64,000 nt of DNA, taken from contig NZ_BLYI01000043.1 of assembly GCF_016586355.1 (NCBI RefSeq), positions 1-64,000 on the forward strand. Direction: 5' to 3'. Shown piece by piece: positions 41,073 to 49,685 of this stretch. The notes under the pieces are model-generated. The model was given only the letters and a program-made list of their open reading frames with translations. It did no database searches and was not told the DNA's origin. Each line of letters starts with the position of its first letter. Within the stretch, counting starts at the first letter, position 1. A program made the translations under genes and the position numbers. Source of the DNA: Anaerostipes butyraticus. Its GTDB lineage: Bacteria; Bacillota; Clostridia; Lachnospirales; Lachnospiraceae.

Positions 41073-41726
41073 TTATCTTGTTTCCAAAAATGTCAGTTCT
41101 TTCTTCCCGTCTTTATCGTTTGGATATTCTTTGACAACCTCCTTGGCATATTCATACGCCTTGTCAAAATCAAAAGTTGACTCGTAAGCTCCGATCCGTG
41201 TAAACAGGACTTCTTTTCTGTCTTCTAAATTATCCTGATCCAGAGCGGTTTCCAGTACTTTGATTCCTTCCTCATACTTTTCCTGTTTCGCAAGAATTCC
41301 ATATTTGGTACAGTAAATGTTTCCTGCTTCCGGCATCTCTTTTATGCCCTCATTGCAGACCTCGATTGCCTTGGATTCATTTCCCTTTCCTGCATAACAG
41401 AATGCTTTAAAAGAATATCCCCGGCTCTCTCCCTTATCGATCAGCCGGTCATAGACCTCAATTGCGTCATCATATCGTTCCAGCTGATACAGAGCCTCTC
41501 CTTCATACAGCAGCACATCTGTTTTCTGTTTTGTCCAAAATAATGTAAATTTGCCGGCTGCCTTATGAAATTTCTCATAGGCCTTCTGGTACTCCTTGTT
41601 ATTGAGATATTCTATTCCGTCATTCGCCGTCATCTTCTGTGCAACATAACCATATCCTGAAAAAACAAGCAGGACAAGGATCACCGCCAGAACAATGATA
41701 ACGATCCTTTTTATCTTACGATCCAT
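41073..41726 (-). CDS. Membrane-anchored TPR-repeat protein
   Basis: This 217-residue protein has one N-terminal transmembrane helix (residues 6-28) followed by five or so tetratricopeptide repeats: NDGIEYLNNKEYQKAYEKFHKAAG, LLYEGEALYQLERYDDAIEVYDRLID, YSFKAFCYAGKGNESKAIEVCNEGI, CTKYGILAKQEKYEEGIKVLETAL and KAYEYAKEVVKEYPND. TPR proteins serve as assembly or interaction platforms. It lies 128 bp downstream of the YkvI-type carrier. No terminator is seen in that gap, so it is probably the last gene of the lct transcript, though a functional link is not evident. Confidence 0.8.
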   Translation of the reverse strand: MDRKIKRIVIIVLAVILVLLVFSGYGYVAQKMTANDGIEYLNNKEYQKAYEKFHKAAGKFTLFWTKQKTDVLLYEGEALYQLERYDDAIEVYDRLIDKGESRGYSFKAFCYAGKGNESKAIEVCNEGIKEMPEAGNIYCTKYGILAKQEKYEEGIKVLETALDQDNLEDRKEVLFTRIGAYESTFDFDKAYEYAKEVVKEYPNDKDGKKELTFLETR

Positions 41727-41854
41727 AGTTATTCTCCTGTCTTATAAAAGTTTCGGTACGATGTTGAGTATAACACAAAACCCTTCCGGTTTCACCTCTT
41801 TTTTTGACGGACGCGTGACAGAACAGCTTAAAATCTTTCTTTTTCCTTTTTTCG

Positions 41855-43033
41855 TCAGATCTCTCTTCCTCTTGTGACAGCCGCATGAAGTACAAACGGG
41901 ATAAACAATGTAATCAGCGCCGCATATCCAAGATAAGCGTATCCTTTGCTGACAACTGTCATCAGTCCAAACTGAGCAATGGCAAAGGCAAGAAATGTAA
42001 ACAGCAGCGTAAAAACTGCATTTCTCGCAAGATGACCCTGGCTTTTCCGTCTTGAATCCCGGATTCTTTTTTCTACCGCATTCACACACCTGGTGACGAT
42101 TCCTGAAATCATATTCACGGCCGTTGAAATTGCTCCAAGAATGATCAGGATGGAGATGATCGGAGTCAGAATTCCAGATCCTACGCCCTGCTGTACCAGA
42201 ACCAGCATCGGCACCTCTGCCGTCACAAGCTGGGAAGCGAAACTAACTGCCAGCAGTCCGATAATAGATAACTCCATTGCCAGAAAGTTGCAGATGAACA
42301 TTCCAACTGCTGCCCGGTTAATCTGCCTTACGTCTGTGATATCTTCCATATGCTGATACATAACAGATACAGAGGCCAGCTGGAAAAAGAAATAGAGAAC
42401 CGCAGACCAGAGAGCCGGTCCAAAATTTCCGCTTTCTTTGGAAATGACCGCCATTTCTCCTGACATCATACGGGAAGCAGATTCAACGATCGTTCCCCAC
42501 TGGGCAATGATATTTGGAACCAGCACTAAGACAAGACCGATAATGATCAGTACACTCAGTGTTGACGCACATTTTCGAACCACATTGGTTCCAAACAGGG
42601 CAATGACAAAGATAAATGCTCCGATGATAACCGTACACAGCCAGTATGGAATATCAAACAATGCCGCGATCGTAGATCCTCCAGTGGCAAAAGCCGCTGC
42701 AGAAGCTGTTCCAATCATGATCAGATAACAGATTTCATAGAGATTCGACATCACAAATCTTGTTTTTCCATAAAACTTATCTGAAAAGCTTCGATAGTCA
42801 TATGTTTTATGCTTATAAGCATAGCGCATGCCATACCAGAAAAACAGGGCGTATAATCCCTGTGTTACGATTGGAAGCACCAGACACCAGATCCCATAAT
42901 TAATAAAATACTGATAAATCTGTGCTCCTGAGGCGAATCCTCCTCCAAACTGGGTCGTAAATGCCACAAAGGCCACTCCCATGGCCAGAGGCATTCTGCT
43001 CTTATCAATTAATATTTTGCTCTTTCCGCTCAT
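41855..43033 (-). CDS. YkvI-type membrane transporter (APC superfamily-like)
   Basis: This 392-residue protein has about ten to eleven transmembrane segments. The N-terminal GVAFVAFTTQFGGGFASGAQIYQYF and the segment FQLASVSVMYQHMEDITD resemble the YkvI family, which is distantly related to amino-acid permeases. It is 21 bp downstream of lctD in an operon for lactate (2-hydroxy-acid) oxidation, where other anaerobes have an LctP-type permease. It may therefore carry lactate or another 2-hydroxy acid (inference). Confidence 0.75.
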   Translation of the reverse strand: MSGKSKILIDKSRMPLAMGVAFVAFTTQFGGGFASGAQIYQYFINYGIWCLVLPIVTQGLYALFFWYGMRYAYKHKTYDYRSFSDKFYGKTRFVMSNLYEICYLIMIGTASAAAFATGGSTIAALFDIPYWLCTVIIGAFIFVIALFGTNVVRKCASTLSVLIIIGLVLVLVPNIIAQWGTIVESASRMMSGEMAVISKESGNFGPALWSAVLYFFFQLASVSVMYQHMEDITDVRQINRAAVGMFICNFLAMELSIIGLLAVSFASQLVTAEVPMLVLVQQGVGSGILTPIISILIILGAISTAVNMISGIVTRCVNAVEKRIRDSRRKSQGHLARNAVFTLLFTFLAFAIAQFGLMTVVSKGYAYLGYAALITLFIPFVLHAAVTRGREI

Positions 43034-43054
43034 TTCCTCTTCCTTTCATGGTTC

Positions 43055-44482
43055 CTACATCCGGTCTTCCTGGAACTCTACCACTTTGCCCGGATTCAGT
43101 ATCAGCTTATCGTCAAAGGCCAGCTTTACAGATTTATAGAGCTGGATCATTCTCGGCCCTACAAATTCCTCCAGGAATTTTAATCTTCCGTTTCCTATTC
43201 CATGTTCTCCGGACAGCTGTCCTCCTAATTCTTTTGACAAAGCATATAATTCTGTCAGACTTGCATGAGTTGCGCTCTTCCATTCTTCATCGCTCATCTC
43301 CGGCCCCCGCAGCATCTCTGTATGGATATTTCCGTCTCCACAATGACCGCAGGGTTCTACCCGTATTCCATGGGAAAGCGCGATTTTTTTGGCCTTCTTT
43401 ACATATTCCGCGATTCTTGATCTCGGAACAACCACATCACATTCTTCCTGAGACACAGAGTCCGCCTTCATTCCTTCCAGAATCGCACCTCGTACATCCC
43501 AAACAGAGCCGGCTCTCTCCGGCGTTGCCGCAATACAGCAGTCAAAAGCGCCATTGGCCAGTGCTGCTTCTGAAGCTGCCCGTACCGCGCTGTCTAATTC
43601 CTGCCTGCTGGATGCGTCATACATAACGATCAGGACTGCTTCTCCTTCTTTCACCGGGAAGAACTTATGAAGACGCCGCTCTACGATATCAATCAGTTCT
43701 CTTTCCAGAAACTCAATGGCCGTCGGCACAAATGGGAGTTCCAGTACTTTCGGCACCATATCCGCACACTCTTCCAGACTGGCAAATGGCATGACCAGAG
43801 TGCAGGAGCAGGTCGGAGCCGGCAGAAGTTTTAACGTAACCTGTGTCAGAATACAGAGAGTTCCCTCTGAACCGATCACCAAGTCTTTTAAGTCATATCC
43901 TGTTGTATTTTTTACTACGTTTGATGAAAAGTTCATAATCGAACCATCCGGAAGCACCACTTCCATACACCTTACAAAATCTCTCGTAAGCCCGTAACGA
44001 ACCGCTTTCATTCCGCCGGCATTGGTAATAACATTTCCTCCTATGGATGCCGTCTTTTCTCCCGGATCCGGAGGGTAAAACAATCCTTCTGCCGCTGCCG
44101 CCGCCTGGATATCAATCAGGAGGGCTCCCGGCTCAGCTGTAATGGTCTGGTTTTTATGGTCCACCGGGAAAATCCGGTTCATACGCATAATAGAAAGCAT
44201 AATACCGCCGTATTTGCAGGTTGCTCCTCCGGCAAGACCGGTTCCTGCCCCTCTGCATACTACCGGGATATTTTCCTGATAAGCATATGCCATAATCTTG
44301 GAAATTTCCTCTGTATTCTCCACTTCTACATAAAGTTCCGGCGGATATTCTCCATATTCCGGCATTTCATCATGATAATATTCTCTGGCAATCTCGTCAC
44401 CAGTCCAGACACGGTCTTCTGCGGTAACCGAACGTATATAGTCAAAATCTTCTTCCTGCATTTTCTTATAAGGATACGCCAT
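43055..44482 (-). CDS. lctD: FAD-linked lactate dehydrogenase, LctD type
   Basis: This 475-residue GlcD/LDH-type flavoprotein is the catalytic subunit of an electron-bifurcating lactate dehydrogenase. The FAD-binding half has VVCRGAGTGLAGGATCKYGGI, ITAEPGALLIDIQAAAAAEGLFYPPDPGEKTASIGGNV and SEGTLCILTQVTLKLLP. The C-terminal half has the metal-binding HCGDGNIHTEML and GQLSGEHGIGNGRL. The ATG at 44482 is preferred because AAAGGAGG lies 9 nt upstream, giving a 17-nt overlap with lctC. The lctB-lctC-lctD order matches Acetobacterium woodii. Glycolate or another 2-hydroxy acid is an alternative substrate. Confidence 0.88.
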   Translation of the reverse strand: MAYPYKKMQEEDFDYIRSVTAEDRVWTGDEIAREYYHDEMPEYGEYPPELYVEVENTEEISKIMAYAYQENIPVVCRGAGTGLAGGATCKYGGIMLSIMRMNRIFPVDHKNQTITAEPGALLIDIQAAAAAEGLFYPPDPGEKTASIGGNVITNAGGMKAVRYGLTRDFVRCMEVVLPDGSIMNFSSNVVKNTTGYDLKDLVIGSEGTLCILTQVTLKLLPAPTCSCTLVMPFASLEECADMVPKVLELPFVPTAIEFLERELIDIVERRLHKFFPVKEGEAVLIVMYDASSRQELDSAVRAASEAALANGAFDCCIAATPERAGSVWDVRGAILEGMKADSVSQEECDVVVPRSRIAEYVKKAKKIALSHGIRVEPCGHCGDGNIHTEMLRGPEMSDEEWKSATHASLTELYALSKELGGQLSGEHGIGNGRLKFLEEFVGPRMIQLYKSVKLAFDDKLILNPGKVVEFQEDRM

Positions 44483-45677
44483 CTTCGTCATCCTCCTTTC
44501 GCTTTTTCAACATTTCTGTCAGTTTTGGAACGATCTGAAACAGATCATCCACCAGGCAGTAATTGGCTGTCTTAAAGATCTGAGCGTCAGGGTCCGTATT
44601 GACCGCCACAATATACTCAGATCCATTCATACAGGAAGTAAACTGGATTGCGCCGGATACACCACAGGTAATGATCAGTTTTGGCCGTACCGTCCGTCCG
44701 GACAATCCGATCTGATGTGCTGTATCTCCAAATCCATCTTCTACCATCGGCCGGGTAAACGCAAGCTGTCCCCCCAGGACATCTGCCAGTTCCTGACAGA
44801 GTCTGACTCCATTTTCATTGCGGGCACCTCTTCCGGCAACTACAATAATCTCCTCCTCTTCCAGACTCTTCTGCTTCTGGATAACTTCAGAAGACAGAAT
44901 CTTAATCTTGGAATATGCCATGGCATCGCTCACCGGACATTCTATAATTTTTCCGGCAGGATGTTCTACCTTTTTGGCACGGTCCATAACCCGGTACCTG
45001 ACCGTTGCAAACTGAGGTCTTGATTTGGTGATTCCGATCTGAGCCATGATATTGCCGCCAAACGCAGGCCGAATCTGCACCATATCCGTATTTGGCTTAA
45101 TATCAAGCGTCGTGCAGTCTGCTGTCAGGCCAGTATGAAATCTGGTTGCCAGTCTCGGAGCCATGGAACGTCCAAAAGCCGTTGCTCCGATCAGCACGGA
45201 ACTTGGTTTTGTCGCCGCAATACAGTCTGCCACAGCATCTGTATAGCAGTCTGCCTTTAATCCCTCAAATCCCGGATGTTCATAGACATAGACCTTGTCT
45301 GTTCCGTAAGGAAGAAGCTTTTGAGCATTTTTACGGGTTCCTTCTCCTCCAACGATCACACAGTTTACCTTGTATCCGGCTTTTTCCGCCATTTTTCTGG
45401 CCTCTCCGATCAGTTCATAAGTTACCGGATGGATATCTCCCTGTTCCTGTTCCACATAAATCAGGAAATCTTTCCACTGGCTTTTATCAAATTCCTTCGC
45501 TCTTTGTTCGAATTTGATTGCTTCTTCCGGACACTGCCGTACACAAATCCCGCACATGCGGCAGTTTTCTGACACTTTGATCCCATCATCTTCCATTGTC
45601 AAAGCGCCAAACGGACATTTTTCAACGCAGATTCCACATAAACTGCATTTTTGCGCATTAAATTTTAAAAAATCCAT
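44466..45677 (-). CDS. lctC: Electron-transfer flavoprotein alpha subunit with ferredoxin domain, LctC type
   Basis: This 403-residue EtfA has an N-terminal extension carrying two [4Fe-4S] motifs: CSLCGICVEKCP at 12-23 and CRMCGICVRQCP near 39-50. The EtfA domain follows, with the FAD-binding C-terminal part GRGARNENGVRLCQELADVLGG, GLSGRTVRPKLIITCGVSGAIQF and VAVNTDPDAQIFKTANY. The added clusters mark bifurcating or ferredoxin-linked ETFs. It is 13 bp downstream of lctB and overlaps lctD. Confidence 0.92.
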   Translation of the reverse strand: MDFLKFNAQKCSLCGICVEKCPFGALTMEDDGIKVSENCRMCGICVRQCPEEAIKFEQRAKEFDKSQWKDFLIYVEQEQGDIHPVTYELIGEARKMAEKAGYKVNCVIVGGEGTRKNAQKLLPYGTDKVYVYEHPGFEGLKADCYTDAVADCIAATKPSSVLIGATAFGRSMAPRLATRFHTGLTADCTTLDIKPNTDMVQIRPAFGGNIMAQIGITKSRPQFATVRYRVMDRAKKVEHPAGKIIECPVSDAMAYSKIKILSSEVIQKQKSLEEEEIIVVAGRGARNENGVRLCQELADVLGGQLAFTRPMVEDGFGDTAHQIGLSGRTVRPKLIITCGVSGAIQFTSCMNGSEYIVAVNTDPDAQIFKTANYCLVDDLFQIVPKLTEMLKKRKEDDEDGVSL

Positions 45678-45690
45678 ATTTGATTCTCCT

Positions 45691-46479
45691 CTAGATAATT
45701 TTCTCTTCTGTCAGAACTGAAAACAGCTGCTCTGTTTTCTCGTCTGCGTTCCCTTCCAGATACACCTGTTTTTGTGTCTCCGGTGGTGCAAACATCCGCT
45801 CAACGGCTGTCGGTGATCCGATCAGCCCATACCGGCTCAGATCCTGATCCGGCATATCCTTGAAACTTAAAATTCTGACCGGCCGTTCTTCCGTCTCCCT
45901 CATCAGCCGGTAGGACGGAAGTCTTGGAACACAGATATCCTTATCTACTGTGATCAGACATGGAAATGGAAGTTCTGAAACCTGGGTTACGCTGGCAAGA
46001 TCCTGCTTCACACAGATGGCGTCTTCCCTGACATTTACAATTTCTGATACCCAGGCGGCATGCGGGATCCCCATATGCTCTGCGATTGCAGGTCCTACCT
46101 GCGCCGTATCTCCATCTGTCGTCTGTCTGCCGCATAAAATGAGATCTGCTCCTCCGATGACTTCAATCCCCTGTTTCAGAGCATACGAAGTTGCCAGGAC
46201 ATCTGCCCCGGCAAACTTTCTGTCTGACAGGATGACTGCTTCATCCGCACCCATCGTATAGGCATCTCTCATCATTTCTTCGGCCTGTGCCGGACCCATG
46301 GTCAGCACGGTTACTGTTCCTCCCATCTTTTCCTTAAGCAGAAGCGCCGTTTCCAGGGCAAACAAATCATATGGATTCGTCCTTGTCTCTCCGGACATAC
46401 GCTTCATTGCACCGGTTTCAGGATCGATCTCAACATTTGTTCCTGCCGGCACCTGTTTCATGCATACAATAATCTTCAT
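45691..46479 (-). CDS. lctB: Electron-transfer flavoprotein beta subunit, LctB type
   Basis: This 262-residue EtfB has the N-terminal MKIIVCMKQVPAGTNVEIDPETGAMKR, typical of bifurcating ETFs, and the nucleotide-binding segment ADLILCGRQTTDGDTAQVGPAIAEHMGIPH near 118-148. It pairs with LctC to couple lactate and NAD+ reactions through ferredoxin oxidation. It is the first gene of the operon, behind a promoter with a palindrome (46527-46555). Confidence 0.92.
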   Translation of the reverse strand: MKIIVCMKQVPAGTNVEIDPETGAMKRMSGETRTNPYDLFALETALLLKEKMGGTVTVLTMGPAQAEEMMRDAYTMGADEAVILSDRKFAGADVLATSYALKQGIEVIGGADLILCGRQTTDGDTAQVGPAIAEHMGIPHAAWVSEIVNVREDAICVKQDLASVTQVSELPFPCLITVDKDICVPRLPSYRLMRETEERPVRILSFKDMPDQDLSRYGLIGSPTAVERMFAPPETQKQVYLEGNADEKTEQLFSVLTEEKII

Positions 46480-46526
46480 AGTGTTTTTTCCTTCTTTTTC
46501 ACTTTAGTGCTTTAAATAACTGTACT

Positions 46527-46555
46527 ATTGTATCACTTTTTCTATACAATGTCGA
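46527..46555 (-). promoter_or_regulatory. lct operon promoter with inverted repeat operator
   Basis: Minus strand TCGACA (46550-46555), 17-bp spacer, TACAAT (46527-46532). A perfect inverted repeat ATTGTAT-N10-ATACAAT (46527-46550) covers the -10 and the spacer. A further TCTATACAA direct copy lies upstream at 46570-46578. It looks like a repressor site; no regulator gene is adjacent. Confidence 0.7.
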
Positions 46556-46581
46556 GAATTTCATTTAAATCTATACAAATT

Positions 46582-48297
46582 TCACAATTCTCTCCCTTTC
46601 TCCGGCAGGCTTTCCCTCACACAAAGCCGTCCATATCCTACCTGAGAATTTGGATATTCTGTAAATCCATTCATTTTTCTTGCACCACGCTGAAGACAGG
46701 CTCTTACTTTTTCTCCATACAGATATGGATCATTTCCTTTTACAATTCCCCATTCCATCATAAGTGCACAGGCACCGGAAACAAAGGGCGCTGCCATGGA
46801 GGTTCCGGACATGACCGATTCTCCCCCTCCCGGCGCCGCCCCAAGAATCCCGGTCCCCGGCGCTGCAAGATCTGGTTTTTCCATACATACTTCTTCATCT
46901 CCCCGCCCGGAAAATCCCGCATAGGCATTCAGCCGTACATTGTATGCACCTGCTGCTATAATCTTACGGGCTGTGGACGGAATTGTAAGTGTTAACGTAA
47001 GCGATGGCTCCAGAAATCTGGTCTGGGCGTTGCTTCCGGATGAAACCGGAAGCCACAGGTCATATCTTCCATTTATTATCCGTTCTGGAATCAGTCTCAG
47101 TTCCCACTGTCCGCTTTCAATGCTGTCCCCCTTTTCCGGAAGGAAAGCAAAATAAATTTCCTGAAGCTCATTGTATGGGGTCGGTTCTCCGTAATACACG
47201 TAGACCCCGGTATCTCCATAGCGGTATACGGCCTTTCCCTGCTGCCGCCGGATCAGATGTCTGTCTCCGGAAGGAGCAGTCAGTTCCATTTGAAAATCAT
47301 CTGTAAAATGTTTCCAAAGCTGCAGATTTATATTCGGTTCAAATGGAGCAATATCAAACAAAATTCGTTCCGCATCCTGCCTTATCCGCCCATGTTTATG
47401 CCGTCCTGTATCCCCTTCATTGCCTGTTCCGATACAGATCGTACTTTTCCAGCTTCCTGAAATACTGGTCACAAATGTCTCCAGCAGGGAATTTCCTCTG
47501 TGGTCCCCGTAATTGTTTCCATAGCTTATATTAACTGCCACCGGGCGCCCGTGATCCTGGGCAAATTTTATTGCGTATTCCAGAGCTGACATCAGCTGTG
47601 TTGTCCTTGGAAAACCCCTTCCATCAGCATTTCCCAGTTTGACAACGATGAGTTCCGCCCTGGGCGCAACCCCTCTTCTCCCGGCAGCAATAGACGCCAC
47701 ATGAGTGCCATGTCCTGTCCCGTCTGTAGATGGAACAAGCGATCTGCCGCCCGGCTCGTGGAGAGCCTGGTTGATTTCTTCTTTTGTGTATATGCTTCCC
47801 TGTTGAAAAGGAGCCGGAGGACTGCCGGGAATCGTCTGATCCCACAGCACGGCGATCCGCGTATTTCCCTCTTCATCGATAAAATCCGGATGAAAAATAT
47901 CAATCCCGGTATCCAGAACAGCCACATAAACACCTTCTCCAGACAAATCATCCGGAGGTGCTTTCACTGATATCATACAGGATGCCGCGATCCCTTCTTC
48001 CCGTTCCAGAAGAAGATTTTTCGGTTTTTCCACGTAAATGATCTGTGGCAGGTCAGCAAATGCTAAAAGGTCCTTTTCCGGCAGATAAGCAATTCCATAT
48101 CCCTGACTTAAAAATTCTACCTGGATTCCTTCCGGAAATTCTTCCGGCCGAAGCTCCCCCGCATATTGAAACAAAATCTCCCAGCGGTCTTCCTCCTTAT
48201 CATAACCTGCATCAAGATCCAGGGATTTTTCCCTCTCCTGAGGAGTCATCTCCAGCGCCAGATTTAATTCATTTTCCAGCTTCTCATCTTCAGCCAT
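46582..48297 (-). CDS. Subtilisin-like serine protease (S8 family, Csp-like)
   Basis: This S8 peptidase of about 571 residues is of the kind seen in Clostridia next to CspA/B/C germination proteases. The triad is complete: Asp in VAVLDTGID, His in GTGHGTHVASIAAG and Ser in SGTSMAAPFVSGA. A prodomain-like N-terminus (about 1-110) and a beta-rich insertion (about 320-440, as in CspB jellyroll) are present. No signal peptide is seen. The ATG at 48297 with AAAAAGGA 8 nt upstream is taken as the start; an in-frame TTG at 48327 with GAGAGGAG is an alternative. It is a single gene near the lct promoter; the substrate is unknown. Confidence 0.85.
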   Translation of the reverse strand: MAEDEKLENELNLALEMTPQEREKSLDLDAGYDKEEDRWEILFQYAGELRPEEFPEGIQVEFLSQGYGIAYLPEKDLLAFADLPQIIYVEKPKNLLLEREEGIAASCMISVKAPPDDLSGEGVYVAVLDTGIDIFHPDFIDEEGNTRIAVLWDQTIPGSPPAPFQQGSIYTKEEINQALHEPGGRSLVPSTDGTGHGTHVASIAAGRRGVAPRAELIVVKLGNADGRGFPRTTQLMSALEYAIKFAQDHGRPVAVNISYGNNYGDHRGNSLLETFVTSISGSWKSTICIGTGNEGDTGRHKHGRIRQDAERILFDIAPFEPNINLQLWKHFTDDFQMELTAPSGDRHLIRRQQGKAVYRYGDTGVYVYYGEPTPYNELQEIYFAFLPEKGDSIESGQWELRLIPERIINGRYDLWLPVSSGSNAQTRFLEPSLTLTLTIPSTARKIIAAGAYNVRLNAYAGFSGRGDEEVCMEKPDLAAPGTGILGAAPGGGESVMSGTSMAAPFVSGACALMMEWGIVKGNDPYLYGEKVRACLQRGARKMNGFTEYPNSQVGYGRLCVRESLPEKGREL

Positions 48298-48389
48298 AAT
48301 TTTTTCCTTTTTATCTGATATATTCAAAAAACTCCTCTCCTATGCAGCAGAGAGAAGCTTTTTGGATCAAACGATCAAAAATAATTCTT

Positions 48390-48839
48390 TTATTTCTTCT
48401 TTGTGTAATAACAGCGGATCTGGCTGTACATTTTGAAAAATGAAGACGCGATCATAATCCCTCCTGCCATTGCCGCGGCAATCATAACGGTTCTTTGTCC
48501 GTACTCTGAAAATAAACTCCATTCCTTCGCAATGGCATAGTTCATCGTATAATACAGCGTACCTCCCGGAACCATGGGGATAATGGCGCTGATAAGATAA
48601 ACCGTTACCGGCGTTTTCTGTGTTCTTGCCATCAGTTCCGCATACGCCGTTGCGGCTATCGTGGCAAACAGATTGGTCAGGAACGCGTTTTCTATCACAT
48701 TTTGAAATCCAAGATAGGAAGCCCAGCATACCATTCCTCCCAGTCCGGAAATCCACAGCTTTTTTCCGTGAAGATGATATAATGCCGCAAACCCTGTGCT
48801 TCCCGCAAAACTTGCTGCAATCTGTATGATTCCTTCCAT
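48390..48839 (-). CDS. Threonine/serine exporter family, small subunit (YjjB/DUF3815-like)
   Basis: This 149-residue protein has four to five transmembrane helices and corresponds to the C-terminal half of ThrE: ATAYAELMARTQKTPVTVYLISAIIPMVPGGTLYYTM near 65-100. The ATG at 48839 follows the stop of the partner gene, with GGGGAGG about 11 nt upstream. The two genes form a split ThrE/YjjPB-type exporter, reported elsewhere for Thr/Ser or succinate efflux. Confidence 0.88.
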   Translation of the reverse strand: MEGIIQIAASFAGSTGFAALYHLHGKKLWISGLGGMVCWASYLGFQNVIENAFLTNLFATIAATAYAELMARTQKTPVTVYLISAIIPMVPGGTLYYTMNYAIAKEWSLFSEYGQRTVMIAAAMAGGIMIASSFFKMYSQIRCYYTKKK

Positions 48840-48840
48840 T

Positions 48841-49599
48841 TTATATAACACCTCCCCACAATACAATTGCGGCAAAAGAACCGCCTGCCAGAAACACTGC
48901 CAGAATCACTGATTCACATACTGTCAGGATTCCCGACATCGTATCTCCGCTGATCATATCTCTCAGACCATTGACAAAAGCAACTCCCGGCACTAAAAGC
49001 ATGATATTTCCGATGATTACCTCCCCGTATCCCGGCGCTGATCCTGTCTTTGAAATTCCGTAGGCTGCCGATGCCACAAGAAAGGCAGATAAAAAATCCA
49101 GAAACATACGATTGATCAGAAATTTCTTCATATACTCCCGAAACAGCATGACCAGACCGCCGATCACAAAAGCCGCCAGAGATTCCTGCCATCCGCCGCC
49201 GAAAAACACCGTAAAAGACGCAGCGATCACGGCTGATACCAGGGTCCGCTTCTCAAGACTCTGCCCGTCTCCCTGTTCGATCTTCTTCAGGCGTTTTCTG
49301 ACCTCCTGAAGATCCGGCTGATTCTCACAGATATATCTGGACAGCCGATTTAACTGATCCAGTTTTGTAAAATCTGTGTGATATTCTTTGATTCGTTTCG
49401 TTCTTGTGTATACTTCTCCGCTGTCATCCCGGACAGAAGCAACGATGCTTGAAGTAATCGAAAATACATCGGTTTCTTTTGCTCCATATGCCCTGCAGAT
49501 TCTGTTGATCGTATCTTCCACCCTGGAGACCCCTCCTCCGGATACGAGCAGGCAGGCTCCAATGTCTACTGCCGTTACTAATACCTGTTTCATTTCCAT
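48841..49599 (-). CDS. Threonine/serine exporter family, large subunit (YjjP/DUF1212-like)
   Basis: This protein of about 252 residues corresponds to the N-terminal half of ThrE. A cytoplasmic start (TAVDIGACLLVSGGGVSRVEDTINRICRAYGAKETDVFSITSSIVASV) leads into five transmembrane helices with LLVPGVAFVNGLRDMISGDTMSG near 215. The start among several clustered Met codons is uncertain; 49599 gives GAGGAG a 7-nt spacing. Co-transcribed with the small subunit. Confidence 0.88.
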   Translation of the reverse strand: MEMKQVLVTAVDIGACLLVSGGGVSRVEDTINRICRAYGAKETDVFSITSSIVASVRDDSGEVYTRTKRIKEYHTDFTKLDQLNRLSRYICENQPDLQEVRKRLKKIEQGDGQSLEKRTLVSAVIAASFTVFFGGGWQESLAAFVIGGLVMLFREYMKKFLINRMFLDFLSAFLVASAAYGISKTGSAPGYGEVIIGNIMLLVPGVAFVNGLRDMISGDTMSGILTVCESVILAVFLAGGSFAAIVLWGGVI

Positions 49600-49640
49600 A
49601 TGCATTCTCCTCAACTGCGTAATCGCATTTATTCTAGCAT

Positions 49641-49677
49641 AAAAAAATCCTTATACCATAGAAAGTATAAGGATTTT
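49641..49677 (-). terminator. Terminator of the pnp-maf-degV region
   Basis: 13-bp perfect stem AAAATCCTTATAC / GTATAAGGATTTT (49644-49677). On the minus strand it is followed by TTT and ATGC, extending a T7 run. It lies 9 bp after the degV stop. Confidence 0.8.
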
Positions 49678-49685
49678 ACTAAAAT

